From assembly GCF_010731715.1 (NCBI RefSeq), contig NZ_AP022587.1, positions 3,658,001 to 3,722,000 of the forward strand: 64,000 nucleotides of DNA. The letters are read 5' to 3'. Below the pieces are notes generated by a model. The model was not told the origin of the DNA, ran no database searches, and saw only the letters and a program-made list of their open reading frames with translations. A program made the position numbers and the translations under genes. Numbering within the stretch: the first letter of the stretch is position 1; every line of letters begins with the position of its first letter. Positions 7,954-19,157 of the stretch are shown one piece after another. Source of the DNA: Mycobacterium stomatepiae (GTDB lineage Bacteria > Actinomycetota > Actinomycetes > Mycobacteriales > Mycobacteriaceae).

Positions 7954-9396
7954 TCAAAACAGCTTCCGGGCCATCTTCAGGGCCCGGTCCGTGTACGGCG
8001 GGTAGGTGAAGCTGGACAGGTCGGGGCGGGTCGGTTTGGTCAACACCGACTTGCGGTGGCTGAACTCTTCGAAGCCCCACTTGCCGTGGTAGGCACCCAT
8101 GCCCGATGCGCCGACCCCGCCGAACGGCAGCTTGGCCGTCGACACCTGGAAGGCCATGTGGTTGACCAGCATGCCGCCGGCGGGAACTTCCTGGATCACC
8201 TTCTCGCGCACCTCGCGCGACTTGGTGAACAGGTACGCCGACAATGGCTTGGGCCGCGCATTGACGAAACGTATTGCGTCGTCCAGGGATTGGACGGTGA
8301 TCACCGGCAACAGCGGTCCGAAGATCTCGTTGGTCATCAGCGGGCCGGCCACGTCGGGATCGACGACCACGGTCGGTTCGATGCGTAGGGTCGACGGGTC
8401 GCAGCCGCCGCCGACGGTGGTCTTGCCGCTCGCGTCCTTGAGATAACCGCTGAGTCGGTCGAACTGGCGCTGATTGGCCACCCGCATGCCGGTCGGGCCC
8501 TCCGAGCGAAACTTCGTGATGGCGGCGCCGATCTTGCTGACGAGTTCGTCACGGATCGTCGCGTCGGCCAGCACGTAGTCGGGCGCCACGCAGGTCTGCC
8601 CACCATTGAGGACTTTGATCCACGCGATCCGCTTGGCCGCGACGTCCACATCGGCGTCGGCCGCCACGATCACCGGGCTCTTGCCGCCGAGTTCGAGCGT
8701 GCACGGGGTCAGGTGCGGCGCCGCGCCTTCGTAGACCTTGCGGCCGATCTCGGTGCCGCCGGTGAACATCACCCGGTCCAGGCCCCGCGCGATCAGCTCC
8801 TGGCTGACCGCGCCGTCGCCTTCGATCACCGCGATCGCATCGTTGTCGAGGTAGCGCGGGACCAGCTCGGCCATCACCCGCGACGACGCGGCCGCGATTT
8901 CCGAGGGCTTGAGCACCACGGCATTTCCGGCGGCGATCGCACCGACCGCCGGACCCAGGGTCAGGTAGAACGGGTAATTCCAGGCGCCGATGATCAGCAC
9001 GGTGCCGTAGGGCTCATACTGGATCCAGCCGCGACCGGGAAGCTGCGCCGCTTCGAGCAGCGCGTACTTGCGTCGCGTCCACTTGCGCACCTTCTTGGCG
9101 GCGTACTTGGCTTCGGCGACAGTGCCCGCGACGTCGCCGATGAACGCCTCGAACGGGTGGCGGTCCAGGTCTTCAGCGAGCGCGGCGTTGATCGCCGTCT
9201 CGTTCTCCTCCATCAACCGCGCCAACGCCAGCAGCTGGCGCTTGCGCCACTCGACGTCGCGGGTGTGCCCGGTGGCGAAGGTCTGACGCAGCCGGGCCAC
9301 CGTCGCGGGGATATCGGCGGGTCGAGCCGCCTGCGACGTTGACGAAGCCCCGTTGGTGGACTCGGACGTATTGCGTGCAACCGATTCGGTAGTCAT
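7954..9396 (-). CDS. NAD(P)-dependent aldehyde dehydrogenase (Rv0147-like)
   Basis: 480 residues from ATG 9396, which has the purine-rich AGGGGAAG upstream; a longer frame to 9453 is open but less likely. Aldehyde dehydrogenase fold: substrate/cofactor segment IIGAWNYPFYLTLGP, VLKPSEIAAASS, GTEIGRKV, the glutamate motif LELGGKSPVIV, and the nucleophile in NGGQTCVAPDYVL. The C-terminal part has EIFGPLLPVI and LPFGGVGASGMGAYHGKWGFEEFSH, typical of class 3 enzymes acting on long-chain or aromatic aldehydes. It probably forms a unit with the following SDR gene, as in M. tuberculosis. The real substrate is unknown. Confidence 0.93.
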   Translation of the reverse strand: MTTESVARNTSESTNGASSTSQAARPADIPATVARLRQTFATGHTRDVEWRKRQLLALARLMEENETAINAALAEDLDRHPFEAFIGDVAGTVAEAKYAAKKVRKWTRRKYALLEAAQLPGRGWIQYEPYGTVLIIGAWNYPFYLTLGPAVGAIAAGNAVVLKPSEIAAASSRVMAELVPRYLDNDAIAVIEGDGAVSQELIARGLDRVMFTGGTEIGRKVYEGAAPHLTPCTLELGGKSPVIVAADADVDVAAKRIAWIKVLNGGQTCVAPDYVLADATIRDELVSKIGAAITKFRSEGPTGMRVANQRQFDRLSGYLKDASGKTTVGGGCDPSTLRIEPTVVVDPDVAGPLMTNEIFGPLLPVITVQSLDDAIRFVNARPKPLSAYLFTKSREVREKVIQEVPAGGMLVNHMAFQVSTAKLPFGGVGASGMGAYHGKWGFEEFSHRKSVLTKPTRPDLSSFTYPPYTDRALKMARKLF

Positions 9397-9535
9397 CGCT
9401 GTCTTCCCCTCTCGCACGTTCCCGGAGGTACCCACGACTGTGCGCGCGGACACATACGGGCGACAAGGGCGATCCTAACCATCCGGTTGGGTGGGAAGTA
9501 AAGACGCGTCGGATTGGGACAGTGGCGCAGGTCAA

Positions 9536-11101
9536 TTACTTGACGCAGGGAACGCTTGTTGCCGTCATCTGGCTGAGGTCGGTCGGCGCGGGAGCGCGAT
9601 CGCCGCTGCCCGTGGCGGCCACGGTGTTCACTTGCCCGGACTGTTGGGGCTCGAGCGCGACTCCCGGATGGGTGAGGTAGTCGCCCGCGGGAAACTGCTT
9701 TCCCACCGTGAGCCGAACGGTTCCGGGGGCGACTGCGCCGTTGCCGGTCGCCGGGACGTGCAGCTGGTCGGCCAACGCCTGAGCGCCCTGCTCGGCTCCT
9801 TGGCCGTATTCGATCAGGCTGTCGTCGGCCGGGACCGCGGCGGTCGTCGCGCTGCCTCGGGTGTAACCGCGGGCGGCGAAGGCCTCCTCGATCGCGCCGG
9901 CCAGGCCGTCGCGCGAAGTGGCGTTGACAACGTCGAGGATCACCGGCTGCGTCAGCGGCGGCGCCGACGGCGTGGTCGGTGATGCGGCATCGACCACGGC
10001 CGGTGCATCGGAGTAGAAGCGCTCGTGCACGATGCGCCGGATGGTCGGCAGGTCGACGACGTTGATGTCGGACCCGTTCGGATCCTTGCCGAAGCCGGAG
10101 ATGGGCAGGGTGTAGAGCGACAGTGGCCGGTCGCTGAGGCTCGACGCTCGCGAGGCCAGGTCCATGAGATTCAGCCCGGAATCGACGGCGACGTTGTCCT
10201 GGGCGACCTGAAGTATTTTTCGCAGCCCGCTCAAGCTCGACAGCGCGCCGCCGTTGCGCGCGGCGTTGACCAACGATACCAGAAACGCCTGCTGTCGCCG
10301 GGTGCGGTCGAAATCGGTGAAGGAGCCGTCTTCTTCGTCGCGTCGCTGCCGCACGAAAGCCATCGCGTCGGCGGCATCGATGCGCTGAACCCCTTGATGG
10401 AAGTCCGCACCCGAATAGCTGTCACGCGTATCACCGTTGAGACACACCGTGATCGGCTCGACTGCCTTGGCGATTTGGAAGAAGGCACCAAGCGTGACCT
10501 CGACGAAGTGATCGACCGAGATGCCGAGGAAGTCGTCGAGCGCGCTGATTTCGGCCTTGCGGCCGGCTTCGCGCGCAGTCTGCTCGCGCACCGCCAGGTT
10601 GGTTGCGCCCGCGCCGTCCGAGTTGCCGGATGCCTGCGCATTCAACGATTGCTGGTAGGCCAATCCGTAGGCCTGCTTGATCTTGCCCACGCAGACCGAT
10701 CCCGGACAGCCCGGCAACTCCGCGTAGTCGTCGCGGGGAATCGACACCGCGGTAACCGGCCCGTCGCCCGCCGAAATGTGCACCACGATCAGCACATTCG
10801 CGTTGTAGCCGCCGGAGCTCTCGTCGCCGGCGTGCAGGGCGTCGTAGACATCCTGCGGTAGCGGTCGGCCGTTCTGGTCCAGCCGGCTGTCCAGGCCCAT
10901 CAGCAGGATGTTCTGCTCACCGCTCAGCGACGTCGACGCGTTGGGGAGCGCGTGGGAGATGATGATTTTGCCCAGGGCCGTGTGGTAACTCGTCCACCCC
11001 ATACCGGTGATTGCGATGACGGAAGCCGATGCGACGGCGGCGAAGAACCGCCCCTTCATCAGCACCCAGCGCTGCGATTGAACCGATCCGCCGCTGCCCA
11101 T
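9536..11101 (-). CDS. LytR-CpsA-Psr (LCP) family protein with LytR C-terminal domain
   Basis: 521 residues. A basic N-terminus is followed by one hydrophobic anchor (about residues 18-38), then an extracellular LCP catalytic domain with NILLMGLDSRLD, VSIPRDDYAELPGC, VDHFVEVTLGAFFQIAKAV and FVRQRRDEEDGSFTDFDRTRRQQ, and a C-terminal LytR_C domain (about 395-475). LCP proteins attach glycopolymers, in mycobacteria arabinogalactan, to peptidoglycan. The protein is longer than a minimal LCP because of a Thr/Pro-rich linker and tail. It lies between the Rv0147-like and Rv0146-like genes, where H37Rv has no such gene, so it is an insertion or a loss elsewhere. Which of the mycobacterial LCP paralogs it equals is not settled. 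Confidence 0.9.
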   Translation of the reverse strand: MGSGGSVQSQRWVLMKGRFFAAVASASVIAITGMGWTSYHTALGKIIISHALPNASTSLSGEQNILLMGLDSRLDQNGRPLPQDVYDALHAGDESSGGYNANVLIVVHISAGDGPVTAVSIPRDDYAELPGCPGSVCVGKIKQAYGLAYQQSLNAQASGNSDGAGATNLAVREQTAREAGRKAEISALDDFLGISVDHFVEVTLGAFFQIAKAVEPITVCLNGDTRDSYSGADFHQGVQRIDAADAMAFVRQRRDEEDGSFTDFDRTRRQQAFLVSLVNAARNGGALSSLSGLRKILQVAQDNVAVDSGLNLMDLASRASSLSDRPLSLYTLPISGFGKDPNGSDINVVDLPTIRRIVHERFYSDAPAVVDAASPTTPSAPPLTQPVILDVVNATSRDGLAGAIEEAFAARGYTRGSATTAAVPADDSLIEYGQGAEQGAQALADQLHVPATGNGAVAPGTVRLTVGKQFPAGDYLTHPGVALEPQQSGQVNTVAATGSGDRAPAPTDLSQMTATSVPCVK

Positions 11102-11185
11102 AATGACTGAACATTGTTCCCGACGAGCTGGCGAAATCGCGGTAACGCAACCGCGGGCCGACTGCCGGATCCGGGTGCGTGTTGG

Positions 11186-12103
11186 TCAGCCTTTGGTTGC
11201 GGTCACGAAGCTGTTCGCGAACGGCCGGTCTTCGTTTTGCGGCTCCCGACCCAGGCGGGTGGCCTCCTCGCGGGCGTTGACCGTGCGGACGGTCCAGCCG
11301 TGCGCGGCGAACCAGTCGCCGCAGTCGGGCCGGCCCTCGTCTTCGAACCAGAGGTCGAACGGGTTGAACGAGGTGTCTTGGCCGCGCGCCGCGCGCTTGG
11401 CCTTTAGCTCGGCCCACCGTTGTTCGGCTTCCCGGCGCTTGTCCGCGTCGACCCCGAAATTCTCGACGGCCACCCGGCTGCCGGGACCGCTCAACGCGTC
11501 GATCGAGGCGAACAGCGCTTCCTGCGCGGCCGCCGGCAGAAACGGCAGCAGCCCCTCCGCCAGCCAGGCCGTCGGGCGGCTCGGGTCGTAGCCGGCTTCC
11601 CGCAGCGCCTTGGGCCAATCGTGGCGCAGGTCGACGGGAACCGGCCGCCGCTCGGCCAGCGGCGTCGAGCCGTCGAGCGTCTCTGCCTTGTACTCCAGGA
11701 CTTTGGGCAGGTCGATTTCGTAGACGGTGGTTCCGGCGGGCCAGTCCAACCGGTACGCGCGCGAATCCAGTCCGGCGGCCACGATCACCGCCTGGCGGAT
11801 GCCGGTGGCGGCCGCGTCGGCGAAGTACGCGTCGAAGAAGTGCGTGCGCACCGCCTGGTAGTTGATCATCTCCTGGGCGCGAAGCGCGCCGTCGGGATCG
11901 TCGTCCTCGGCGCCGGCCCACCAGGCCGCCACCTGTTCGCGAACGCCCTCGAGGGCGGGCGTCGAGACCAGCGGCTCCGCGAACTCGTCGCGGATCAGCG
12001 GATCCGCGCTGGCGGTCTCGGCGGCACGGGCCAGCGCGACCATCACCGCGGTCGCCCCGACGCTAGTGGCGATGTCCCAGGAGTCGTCCGCGGTACGTGG
12101 CAT
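11186..12103 (-). CDS. SAM-dependent methyltransferase, Rv0146 family (copy 1)
   Basis: 305 residues of the mycobacterial family formerly called putative O-methyltransferases (leucine carboxyl methyltransferase-like). Typical segments: DDSWDIATSVGATAVMVA at the start, [16 protein letters not shown], the SAM-binding [27 protein letters not shown], and [20 protein letters not shown]. The substrate of this family is unknown. It follows copy 2 with no intervening base and is the last of three tandem genes, so they are probably co-transcribed. M. tuberculosis has two genes of this type here (Rv0145, Rv0146). Confidence 0.92.
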   Translation of the reverse strand: MPRTADDSWDIATSVGATAVMVALARAAETASADPLIRDEFAEPLVSTPALEGVREQVAAWWAGAEDDDPDGALRAQEMINYQAVRTHFFDAYFADAAATGIRQAVIVAAGLDSRAYRLDWPAGTTVYEIDLPKVLEYKAETLDGSTPLAERRPVPVDLRHDWPKALREAGYDPSRPTAWLAEGLLPFLPAAAQEALFASIDALSGPGSRVAVENFGVDADKRREAEQRWAELKAKRAARGQDTSFNPFDLWFEDEGRPDCGDWFAAHGWTVRTVNAREEATRLGREPQNEDRPFANSFVTATKG

Positions 12104-14018
<1,915 letters not shown>

Positions 14019-14088
14019 TTAGGGGCCATGCTACCCGAAAAAGTTAGTTAGCCTATACGCTTTGTGCGAGATCTCACTCGGCTCGAGC

Positions 14089-14718
14089 TCACACCTTGAA
14101 CAGCGCGCCCTCCAGTAACTGGCCCAGCATGCCGGTGACGGCCTGCATCCCCTGATAGCTCTGGACGTAGCCGGCATAGAAGCCGACGCCGCACAGCACC
14201 ACCAGAAGCGTCTCAATCAGCGCATGCGCATCGAAGGGGACGGCGAACTCCCCCTGCTCGATTGCGCCGTTGATGACACGTGTCAAAAAATCCCGGCAAA
14301 TCCGTATCGCGTCGTTTTCCGCCTGGCTCAATTCAGGGTGTCGCTGAGATTCCAGAACCGAGCTGATCAGAAATGCCGACGCGGCTGGATGCTCGGCATT
14401 CGTTGCCACCGCCGCCGAGATGAATCCGGTCAGCTTCGCCATCAAGCCGGTCTCGAGCTCCGCCTGTGCTATGCCGGCGCCGAAGAGCTGCTCGGAGGTA
14501 AGGCTCAGCACTTCTCGATACAGCAGTCGCTTGCTGGAGAAGTAGTGGTTGATAGCCGGCCGGGTGAGGTCCGCGCGCACCGCGATGGCCTGGAACGTAG
14601 CTCCCTCGTAGCCACTTTCACTGAATACCAACCGAGCGGCGCCCAAGATTCTCTTGCGCGTCTCGTCAGCCTTCGCGGCGGGTGGACGGCCCGGCCGGCG
14701 CCTCGCCGTTGACGGCAC
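14089..14718 (-). CDS. TetR-family transcriptional regulator (Rv0144-like)
   Basis: 209 residues. N-terminal helix-turn-helix: RILGAARLVFSESGYEGATFQAIAVRADLTRPAINHYF, with the usual YFSSK at the end of the recognition region. The first 15 residues are basic (RRRPGRPPAAK). The rest is a helical ligand pocket. It lies upstream of the methyltransferase array and is tail-to-head with the pirin gene on the same strand (stop of pirin 3 bases before this gene's start). The position equals Rv0144. The effector is unknown; control of the neighbouring methyltransferases is an inference. Confidence 0.9.
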   Translation of the reverse strand: MPSTARRRPGRPPAAKADETRKRILGAARLVFSESGYEGATFQAIAVRADLTRPAINHYFSSKRLLYREVLSLTSEQLFGAGIAQAELETGLMAKLTGFISAAVATNAEHPAASAFLISSVLESQRHPELSQAENDAIRICRDFLTRVINGAIEQGEFAVPFDAHALIETLLVVLCGVGFYAGYVQSYQGMQAVTGMLGQLLEGALFKV

Positions 14719-14720
14719 CG

Positions 14721-15701
14721 TTAGAGTGTGCCACCCGTTCGGGTAGGCGCTAACGCATTTGGCGGAATGTTGCCAAACTTTACTGCCTGGTAGTCCTCCA
14801 ACGCCTGCACCAATTCCGCGCGCGAGTTCATCACAAATGGCCCGTAATGGAAAACCGGCTCCCGAATCGGTTGTCCGCCCAGGAGAAGTACGTCCATTCC
14901 TGAAGTCGATGACGATTTGGCCGAGTCAGCAGCAACGGTGATCCGATCGCCGGGCCCGAGCACAACCAACTGTCCCTCGTGAATCGGATGACCGACCGGG
15001 CCGACGGAGCCACTGCCAGACAGCACGTACACCAGCGCGTTGAAATCGCGCCGCCACGGAATGTTCAGCCTGGCCCCGTTTTGAATTGTTGTGTGCGCCA
15101 GCGTGATTGGTGTGTGGGTGACACCGGGGCCACCGTGACCGTCGATCTCGCCGGCGATGATGCGCAGCAATGCCCCGCCATCGTCGGAGGCCAGTAACCC
15201 GGCGTCGCCACCCTCGATGGCCTGGTAGCGCGGCGTGGCGAACTTGTCCTTCTTCGGCAGATTCACCCACAGCTGGACGCCGTGGAAGAGGCCGCCGCTT
15301 TCGACCAACTCGGCGGGCGGGGTCTCGATGTGCAGGATGCCCGAACCGGCCGTCATCCACTGCGTCGCCCCGTCGGTGATCAGACCGCCGCCGCCGTGTG
15401 AGTCCTGATGCGCGAATTTGCCGTCGATCATGTAGGTGACGGTTTCGAAGCCGCGGTGCGGGTGCCAGTCGGTACCTCGCGGCTCTCCCGGCTCGTAATT
15501 CACCGCGCCCATCTGGTCCATGTGCACGAACGGGTCCAGGGCGGCGGCGCTGACGCCGGCGAATGCCCGGACCACCGGGAACCCCTCACCCTCGTACCCG
15601 CGCGGCCCGGTGGTGATCGACCGGACCGGGCGTTCGGTCTCCTGTGGGGTGGCCGCACCGACCCGGGGCAATGTCAACGTGTCTGCGGTGATGGCAGGCA
15701 T
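14721..15701 (-). CDS. Pirin family protein (bicupin)
   Basis: 326 residues from ATG 15701, which has a perfect AGGAGG five bases upstream; an in-frame ATG at 15716 sits before that site and is unlikely. Pirin hallmarks: VRSITTGPRGYEGEGFPV, FVHMDQMG, and the metal-binding WHPHRGFETVTYMIDG with downstream HQDSHGG and GSGILHIETP. The C-terminal cupin holds HEGQLVVLGPG. Some bacterial pirins oxidise quercetin, others act in redox sensing; nothing here decides. It is divergent from the chloride channel gene and not found at this point in H37Rv. Confidence 0.9.
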   Translation of the reverse strand: MPAITADTLTLPRVGAATPQETERPVRSITTGPRGYEGEGFPVVRAFAGVSAAALDPFVHMDQMGAVNYEPGEPRGTDWHPHRGFETVTYMIDGKFAHQDSHGGGGLITDGATQWMTAGSGILHIETPPAELVESGGLFHGVQLWVNLPKKDKFATPRYQAIEGGDAGLLASDDGGALLRIIAGEIDGHGGPGVTHTPITLAHTTIQNGARLNIPWRRDFNALVYVLSGSGSVGPVGHPIHEGQLVVLGPGDRITVAADSAKSSSTSGMDVLLLGGQPIREPVFHYGPFVMNSRAELVQALEDYQAVKFGNIPPNALAPTRTGGTL

Positions 15702-15735
15702 ATCAACCTCCTTCATTGAGAACTACTCGTATAAC

Positions 15736-15749
15736 CGGACCGAAGTCCG
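15736..15749. promoter_or_regulatory. Short inverted repeat between pirin and ClC genes
   Basis: CGGAC-CGAA-GTCCG lies in the 77-base gap between two divergent genes, 35 bases upstream of the pirin start. It could be an operator or a small hairpin in the leader; a 5-base arm is weak evidence. Confidence 0.25.
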
Positions 15750-15778
15750 CTTATTCCGCGCTGTCATAGGATGGCTCG

Positions 15779-17353
15779 GTGGAGCCGACCGAGGACGAGC
15801 CCCAGCCCGCGGTGGCCCCGGCCGCCGCTGCCGGCGGGCGATTCGGGGCGGCGATCAGAAACTCCGACTACCTGCGCAAGTGGTTCCTGCTGGGCATCAC
15901 GATCGGCGTGATCTCGGGCCTGGGCGCGGTGGTGTTCTATCTGGCCCTGAAGTACACCGGCGAATTCCTGCTCGGCTATCTGGCGGACTACCGCATCCCG
16001 ACGCCGGTGGGCGAGGGCGGTAGCCACGGTTCGGCCGGTTTCACGCGCCCGTGGGCGGTCCCGCTGGTGACGACCGGCGGGGCGCTGCTGTCGGCCCTGC
16101 TGGTGGCCAAGCTCGCACCCGAAGCCACCGGGCACGGCACCGACGAGGCCATCGAGGCGGTGCACACCGATCCCCGCGCGATCCGCTTTCGGGCGGTGCT
16201 GGTGAAGATGGTCGCCAGCGCCTTGACGATCGGCTCCGGCGGTTCGGGCGGCCGCGAAGGCCCAACGGCACAGATCTCGGCCGGCTTCTGCTCGTTGCTG
16301 ACGCGACGCCTCGGCCTGTCCGACGATGACGGCCGGATCGCGGTGGCGCTGGGTATCGGCGCGGGAATCGGCGCGATCTTCGCCGCACCCCTGGGCGGGG
16401 CGGTGCTGGCGGCTTCGATCACCTACCGCGACGATTTCGACTATCGCTGCCTGCTGCCCGGATTCATCACCTCGGGAACGGCGTACGCCGTGCTCGGAGC
16501 GTTCCTGGGCTTCGAACCGCTGTTCGGCTACATCGACGCCGAGTACCGCTTCGAGAAGACCTGGCCGCTGCTGTGGTTCGTGGTGATCGGTCTGGTCGCG
16601 GCGGCGATCGGCTACCTCTACGCCCGGAGCTTTCACGCCTCGGTCCGGCTCACTCGCCGGCTGCCGGGCGGGCCGGTGCTCAAGCCCGCGGTGGGCGGAC
16701 TTCTGGTCGGGCTGCTGGGCCTGTTGATCCCCGAGGTCCTGAGCAGCGGCTACGGCTGGGCCCAGCTGGCGGCCGACCGCGGATCGCTGATGGGCATACC
16801 GCTGTGGATCATCCTCGTCCTGCCGCTGGCCAAGATCGTCGCGACGTCGCTGTCGATCGGCACCGGGGGTTCCGGCGGGTTGTTTGGCCCCGGCATCGTG
16901 ATCGGCGCCTTCCTCGGCGCCGCGATCTGGCGCCTCGGCGAGCTATCCGGATTACCCGGCATACCGGACGGGCCGGGCGTCTTCGTCGTGGTCGGCATGA
17001 TGGCGTGTTTCGGCAGTGTCGCGCGCGCCCCGCTGGCCATCATGATCATGGTCGCGGAGATGACCGGCTCGTTCTCGGTGGTGCCCGGAGCGATCATCGC
17101 GGTGGGCATCGCATCGTTGCTGCTGTCACGCACCAACGTGACCATTTACGAGGCGCAGCGGCTCACTCGAGAGACCGCCGAAGCCGAACGCGCGCGCCGC
17201 GCCGCGCCGCGCCGCAGTAGCTACTTGGACTTGGCGCGTGCGGTTTTCGCGGCGCCCTTCTCGGTCGTCGAGCCTGCATGGCTCAGCTTTCCACCCGCGC
17301 TCTCGAGATGCGCACGAACAAACCACTGGAACTTCTCCAGCGGGCCGGCTTGA
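15779..17353 (+). CDS. ClC-family chloride channel/antiporter (Rv0143c-like)
   Basis: 524 residues, starting at GTG 15779. Integral membrane ClC protein with many hydrophobic helices. The ion-path motifs are present: GSGGSGGREGPTAQI (with the gating glutamate of GREGP), and GTGGSGGLFGPGIVIGAFLGA. It is likely a Cl-/H+ antiporter because the gating Glu is kept. It lacks CBS domains. The last 45 codons run past the end of the convergent dps gene, an overlap of 133 bases; the family in M. tuberculosis is about 30 residues shorter (Rv0143c), so a late frameshift may have lengthened the tail (ending NHWNFSSGPA). Confidence 0.92.
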   Translation: MEPTEDEPQPAVAPAAAAGGRFGAAIRNSDYLRKWFLLGITIGVISGLGAVVFYLALKYTGEFLLGYLADYRIPTPVGEGGSHGSAGFTRPWAVPLVTTGGALLSALLVAKLAPEATGHGTDEAIEAVHTDPRAIRFRAVLVKMVASALTIGSGGSGGREGPTAQISAGFCSLLTRRLGLSDDDGRIAVALGIGAGIGAIFAAPLGGAVLAASITYRDDFDYRCLLPGFITSGTAYAVLGAFLGFEPLFGYIDAEYRFEKTWPLLWFVVIGLVAAAIGYLYARSFHASVRLTRRLPGGPVLKPAVGGLLVGLLGLLIPEVLSSGYGWAQLAADRGSLMGIPLWIILVLPLAKIVATSLSIGTGGSGGLFGPGIVIGAFLGAAIWRLGELSGLPGIPDGPGVFVVVGMMACFGSVARAPLAIMIMVAEMTGSFSVVPGAIIAVGIASLLLSRTNVTIYEAQRLTRETAEAERARRAAPRRSSYLDLARAVFAAPFSVVEPAWLSFPPALSRCARTNHWNFSSGPA

Positions 17354-17772
17354 CCGATCAACAGGTCCTGGGTCACCTGGTCGAGTTCGTCTGTCTCATC
17401 GATGGCTTGGCGAATGTCCTCGATGACGCCGTTGTAGACCAAGTCAAGCGCGGCCAGGTGCGCCTGGACGGTGTCCCGGCCGACCGAATAGTCGTCCCAC
17501 GAGCGGTCCCGAATGATGGCACCCGGGGTGCCCTCCGGCGAAGCACCAAGGGCCGCAATGCGTTCGGCGACATCGTCAGCGAACGCGCGAACCGCGTCCA
17601 CCTGGGGATCGATCATCTCGTGCACGCCAATAAAGTTGGGGCCCACCACATTCCAGTGAATGTGCTTCAGCGTCAGGTGCAGGTCGTTGTAGGTGCTCAA
17701 TTGCTTTTGCAGCAGTTCGGCCAGCCGCGTACCCTGCTTGTCGGTCAATCCGGGGATAGTGAACTGAGTCAT
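17221..17772 (-). CDS. dps: Dps family ferritin-like DNA-protecting protein
   Basis: 183 residues from ATG 17772. Near identical in pattern to the M. smegmatis starvation-induced Dps: MTQFTIPGLTDKQGTRLAEL, then the ferroxidase region HIHWNVVGPNFIGVHEMIDP with its His residues, the downstream VDAVRAFADDVAERIAALG with acidic ligands, and IIRDRSWDDYSVGRDTVQAH. The C-terminus is a Lys/Ala-rich tail (TEKGAAKTARAKSK), which in M. smegmatis Dps is involved in DNA binding. It stores iron and shields DNA under starvation and peroxide stress. M. tuberculosis has no Dps here as I recall. It overlaps the end of the ClC gene. Confidence 0.93.
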   Translation of the reverse strand: MTQFTIPGLTDKQGTRLAELLQKQLSTYNDLHLTLKHIHWNVVGPNFIGVHEMIDPQVDAVRAFADDVAERIAALGASPEGTPGAIIRDRSWDDYSVGRDTVQAHLAALDLVYNGVIEDIRQAIDETDELDQVTQDLLIGQAGPLEKFQWFVRAHLESAGGKLSHAGSTTEKGAAKTARAKSK

Positions 17773-17816
17773 GTTGCGACGGGTACCCGAAGGTCCGCCT
17801 CGAAAACACCGGCCGG

Positions 17817-18704
17817 TCAGAGCGCGCGGATTTGCTGGACTGGCAGTCGCGCGCCCCAGCGCGGCTCGAGGGCCAATCCGCTGGCATAGAGCACGCAGAC
17901 CACTCGGTGGCGGTGCGGTCGCATCGGCTCCAGCAGTTCGAGCATCGCCGCGTCGTCGATCGGGTGGCCCACCAGCGTCCAGCCGATCATCTTCGGGATG
18001 TGGTAGTCGCCGAACGCACGCTGTAAGGTCTCGGCGGCCGTCCACTCCCCGCCTCCCGGCAGTGACGTCAGCGCTTCGCGTCTCTGCGCCGCCGGCCGTG
18101 CCGACAGCCGCTCCAGCGCGTCGGCCCGGCGCGCACACGTCACGACGGTCCGGGCCCGCCGCGGATCGACATTGGCGCGATGGAATTCCCACGACGGAAT
18201 GGTTCGCCATACGTCGGCCGACGGCAGCACCCGCATGCCGACCGGCGCCGGCCCGGGCGCCGGCGTGCCGTACTTGGACACCAGCACCCGCCACGAGGAG
18301 AACGCGTCGGCGCCCGGCACCCGCTGCTCGATCACGGCTGGGATCAGGGCTTCCAGCACCTGACCGGTACGGCCCAGCCGCAGGTGCGGGACGCGCGCAT
18401 GCGCCTGCGCAACCGTCGGGTGCGTCGGGACGAAGTCCGAGGCGTCGTCGTCGGCGCCCAGCAATGCGGGTAGCCGCTCCAGGAATTCCTCCGCGCCCTG
18501 GCCCCAGGCCTCGCAGTGCGCCGCATCGGCGCCCGCGCGGCTGATGCGCGCTGTGACGGGCCCGCTGGGCAACAGGCTGGTTCGCCAGATACTGCCGTCT
18601 ACGGCGAGGCGACAGCAGGGGTCCCGGGGCCCGCGGCGAAGTGGCGCCAGGGTGTGCCCGAAGCTGACCACCCCGGGAAATGTCACCGTGCGCGTGCTCG
18701 TCAC
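17817..18704 (-). CDS. DNA-3-methyladenine glycosylase-like protein (AlkA/HhH-GPD, Rv0142-like)
   Basis: 295 residues from GTG 18704 (GGAG six bases upstream). An N-terminal beta-rich part begins TSTRTVTFPG, as in AlkA-type proteins. The helix-hairpin-helix glycosylase part has LIPAVIEQRVPGADAFSSW, GEWTAAETLQRAFGDYHIP with the Asp expected for catalysis, and a C-terminal EPMRPHRHRVVCVL. It would remove alkylated bases in base excision repair. It starts in a divergent arrangement with the NTF2-like gene at 18770, matching the Rv0142/Rv0141c pair. Confidence 0.8.
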   Translation of the reverse strand: MTSTRTVTFPGVVSFGHTLAPLRRGPRDPCCRLAVDGSIWRTSLLPSGPVTARISRAGADAAHCEAWGQGAEEFLERLPALLGADDDASDFVPTHPTVAQAHARVPHLRLGRTGQVLEALIPAVIEQRVPGADAFSSWRVLVSKYGTPAPGPAPVGMRVLPSADVWRTIPSWEFHRANVDPRRARTVVTCARRADALERLSARPAAQRREALTSLPGGGEWTAAETLQRAFGDYHIPKMIGWTLVGHPIDDAAMLELLEPMRPHRHRVVCVLYASGLALEPRWGARLPVQQIRAL

Positions 18705-18769
18705 CGCCGACTCCGGATTTCCACTCCTGATTGACCGCCCACTACCTGCCAAGACACTATTGCGATGTG

Positions 18770-19156
18770 ATGACGCCGTTCGACGCTCCCAATGCCGAGC
18801 TGGCCTGGATGTTCCTCCAGAGTCTGAGCGAAGGCGGCGACCTCGATGAAGGTTTCGCATTGCTCACCGAAGACTTCAGCTACTGGAGCCTGTTCACCCG
18901 CGAGTCCTGCGACAAGGAAGCGCTACGGCGCGCAACCGACCGGCGCAAGCAGTCCGTCGAGCTCACGATCGATTTGCTGCGGTGCATCAACGAGGGAGAC
19001 ACCGTGGTCGTCGAGGCGTACGCCACCGGCACCAGCACCGACGGCGAGCAGTACGACACCCCATTCGTGTGCATCTTCGAAACTCGCGAGGGCTGCATCG
19101 CCTCGATGCGCGAGTACAGCGACACCCGGTCCTACCCCAAACTGCTGGGCGGATGA
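18770..19156 (+). CDS. SnoaL/NTF2-like protein (Rv0141c-like)
   Basis: 128 residues from ATG 18770 (a GTG lies directly before it). Small NTF2-like fold: AWMFLQSLSEGGDLDEGFALL, then EDFSYWSL, TIDLLRCINEGDTVVVEAYATG, and a C-terminal REGCIASMREYSDTRSY. These proteins may be isomerases, hydrolases or have no enzyme role. It is convergent with the DUF427 gene, 1 base between stops. Confidence 0.82.
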   Translation: MTPFDAPNAELAWMFLQSLSEGGDLDEGFALLTEDFSYWSLFTRESCDKEALRRATDRRKQSVELTIDLLRCINEGDTVVVEAYATGTSTDGEQYDTPFVCIFETREGCIASMREYSDTRSYPKLLGG

Positions 19157-19157
19157 C

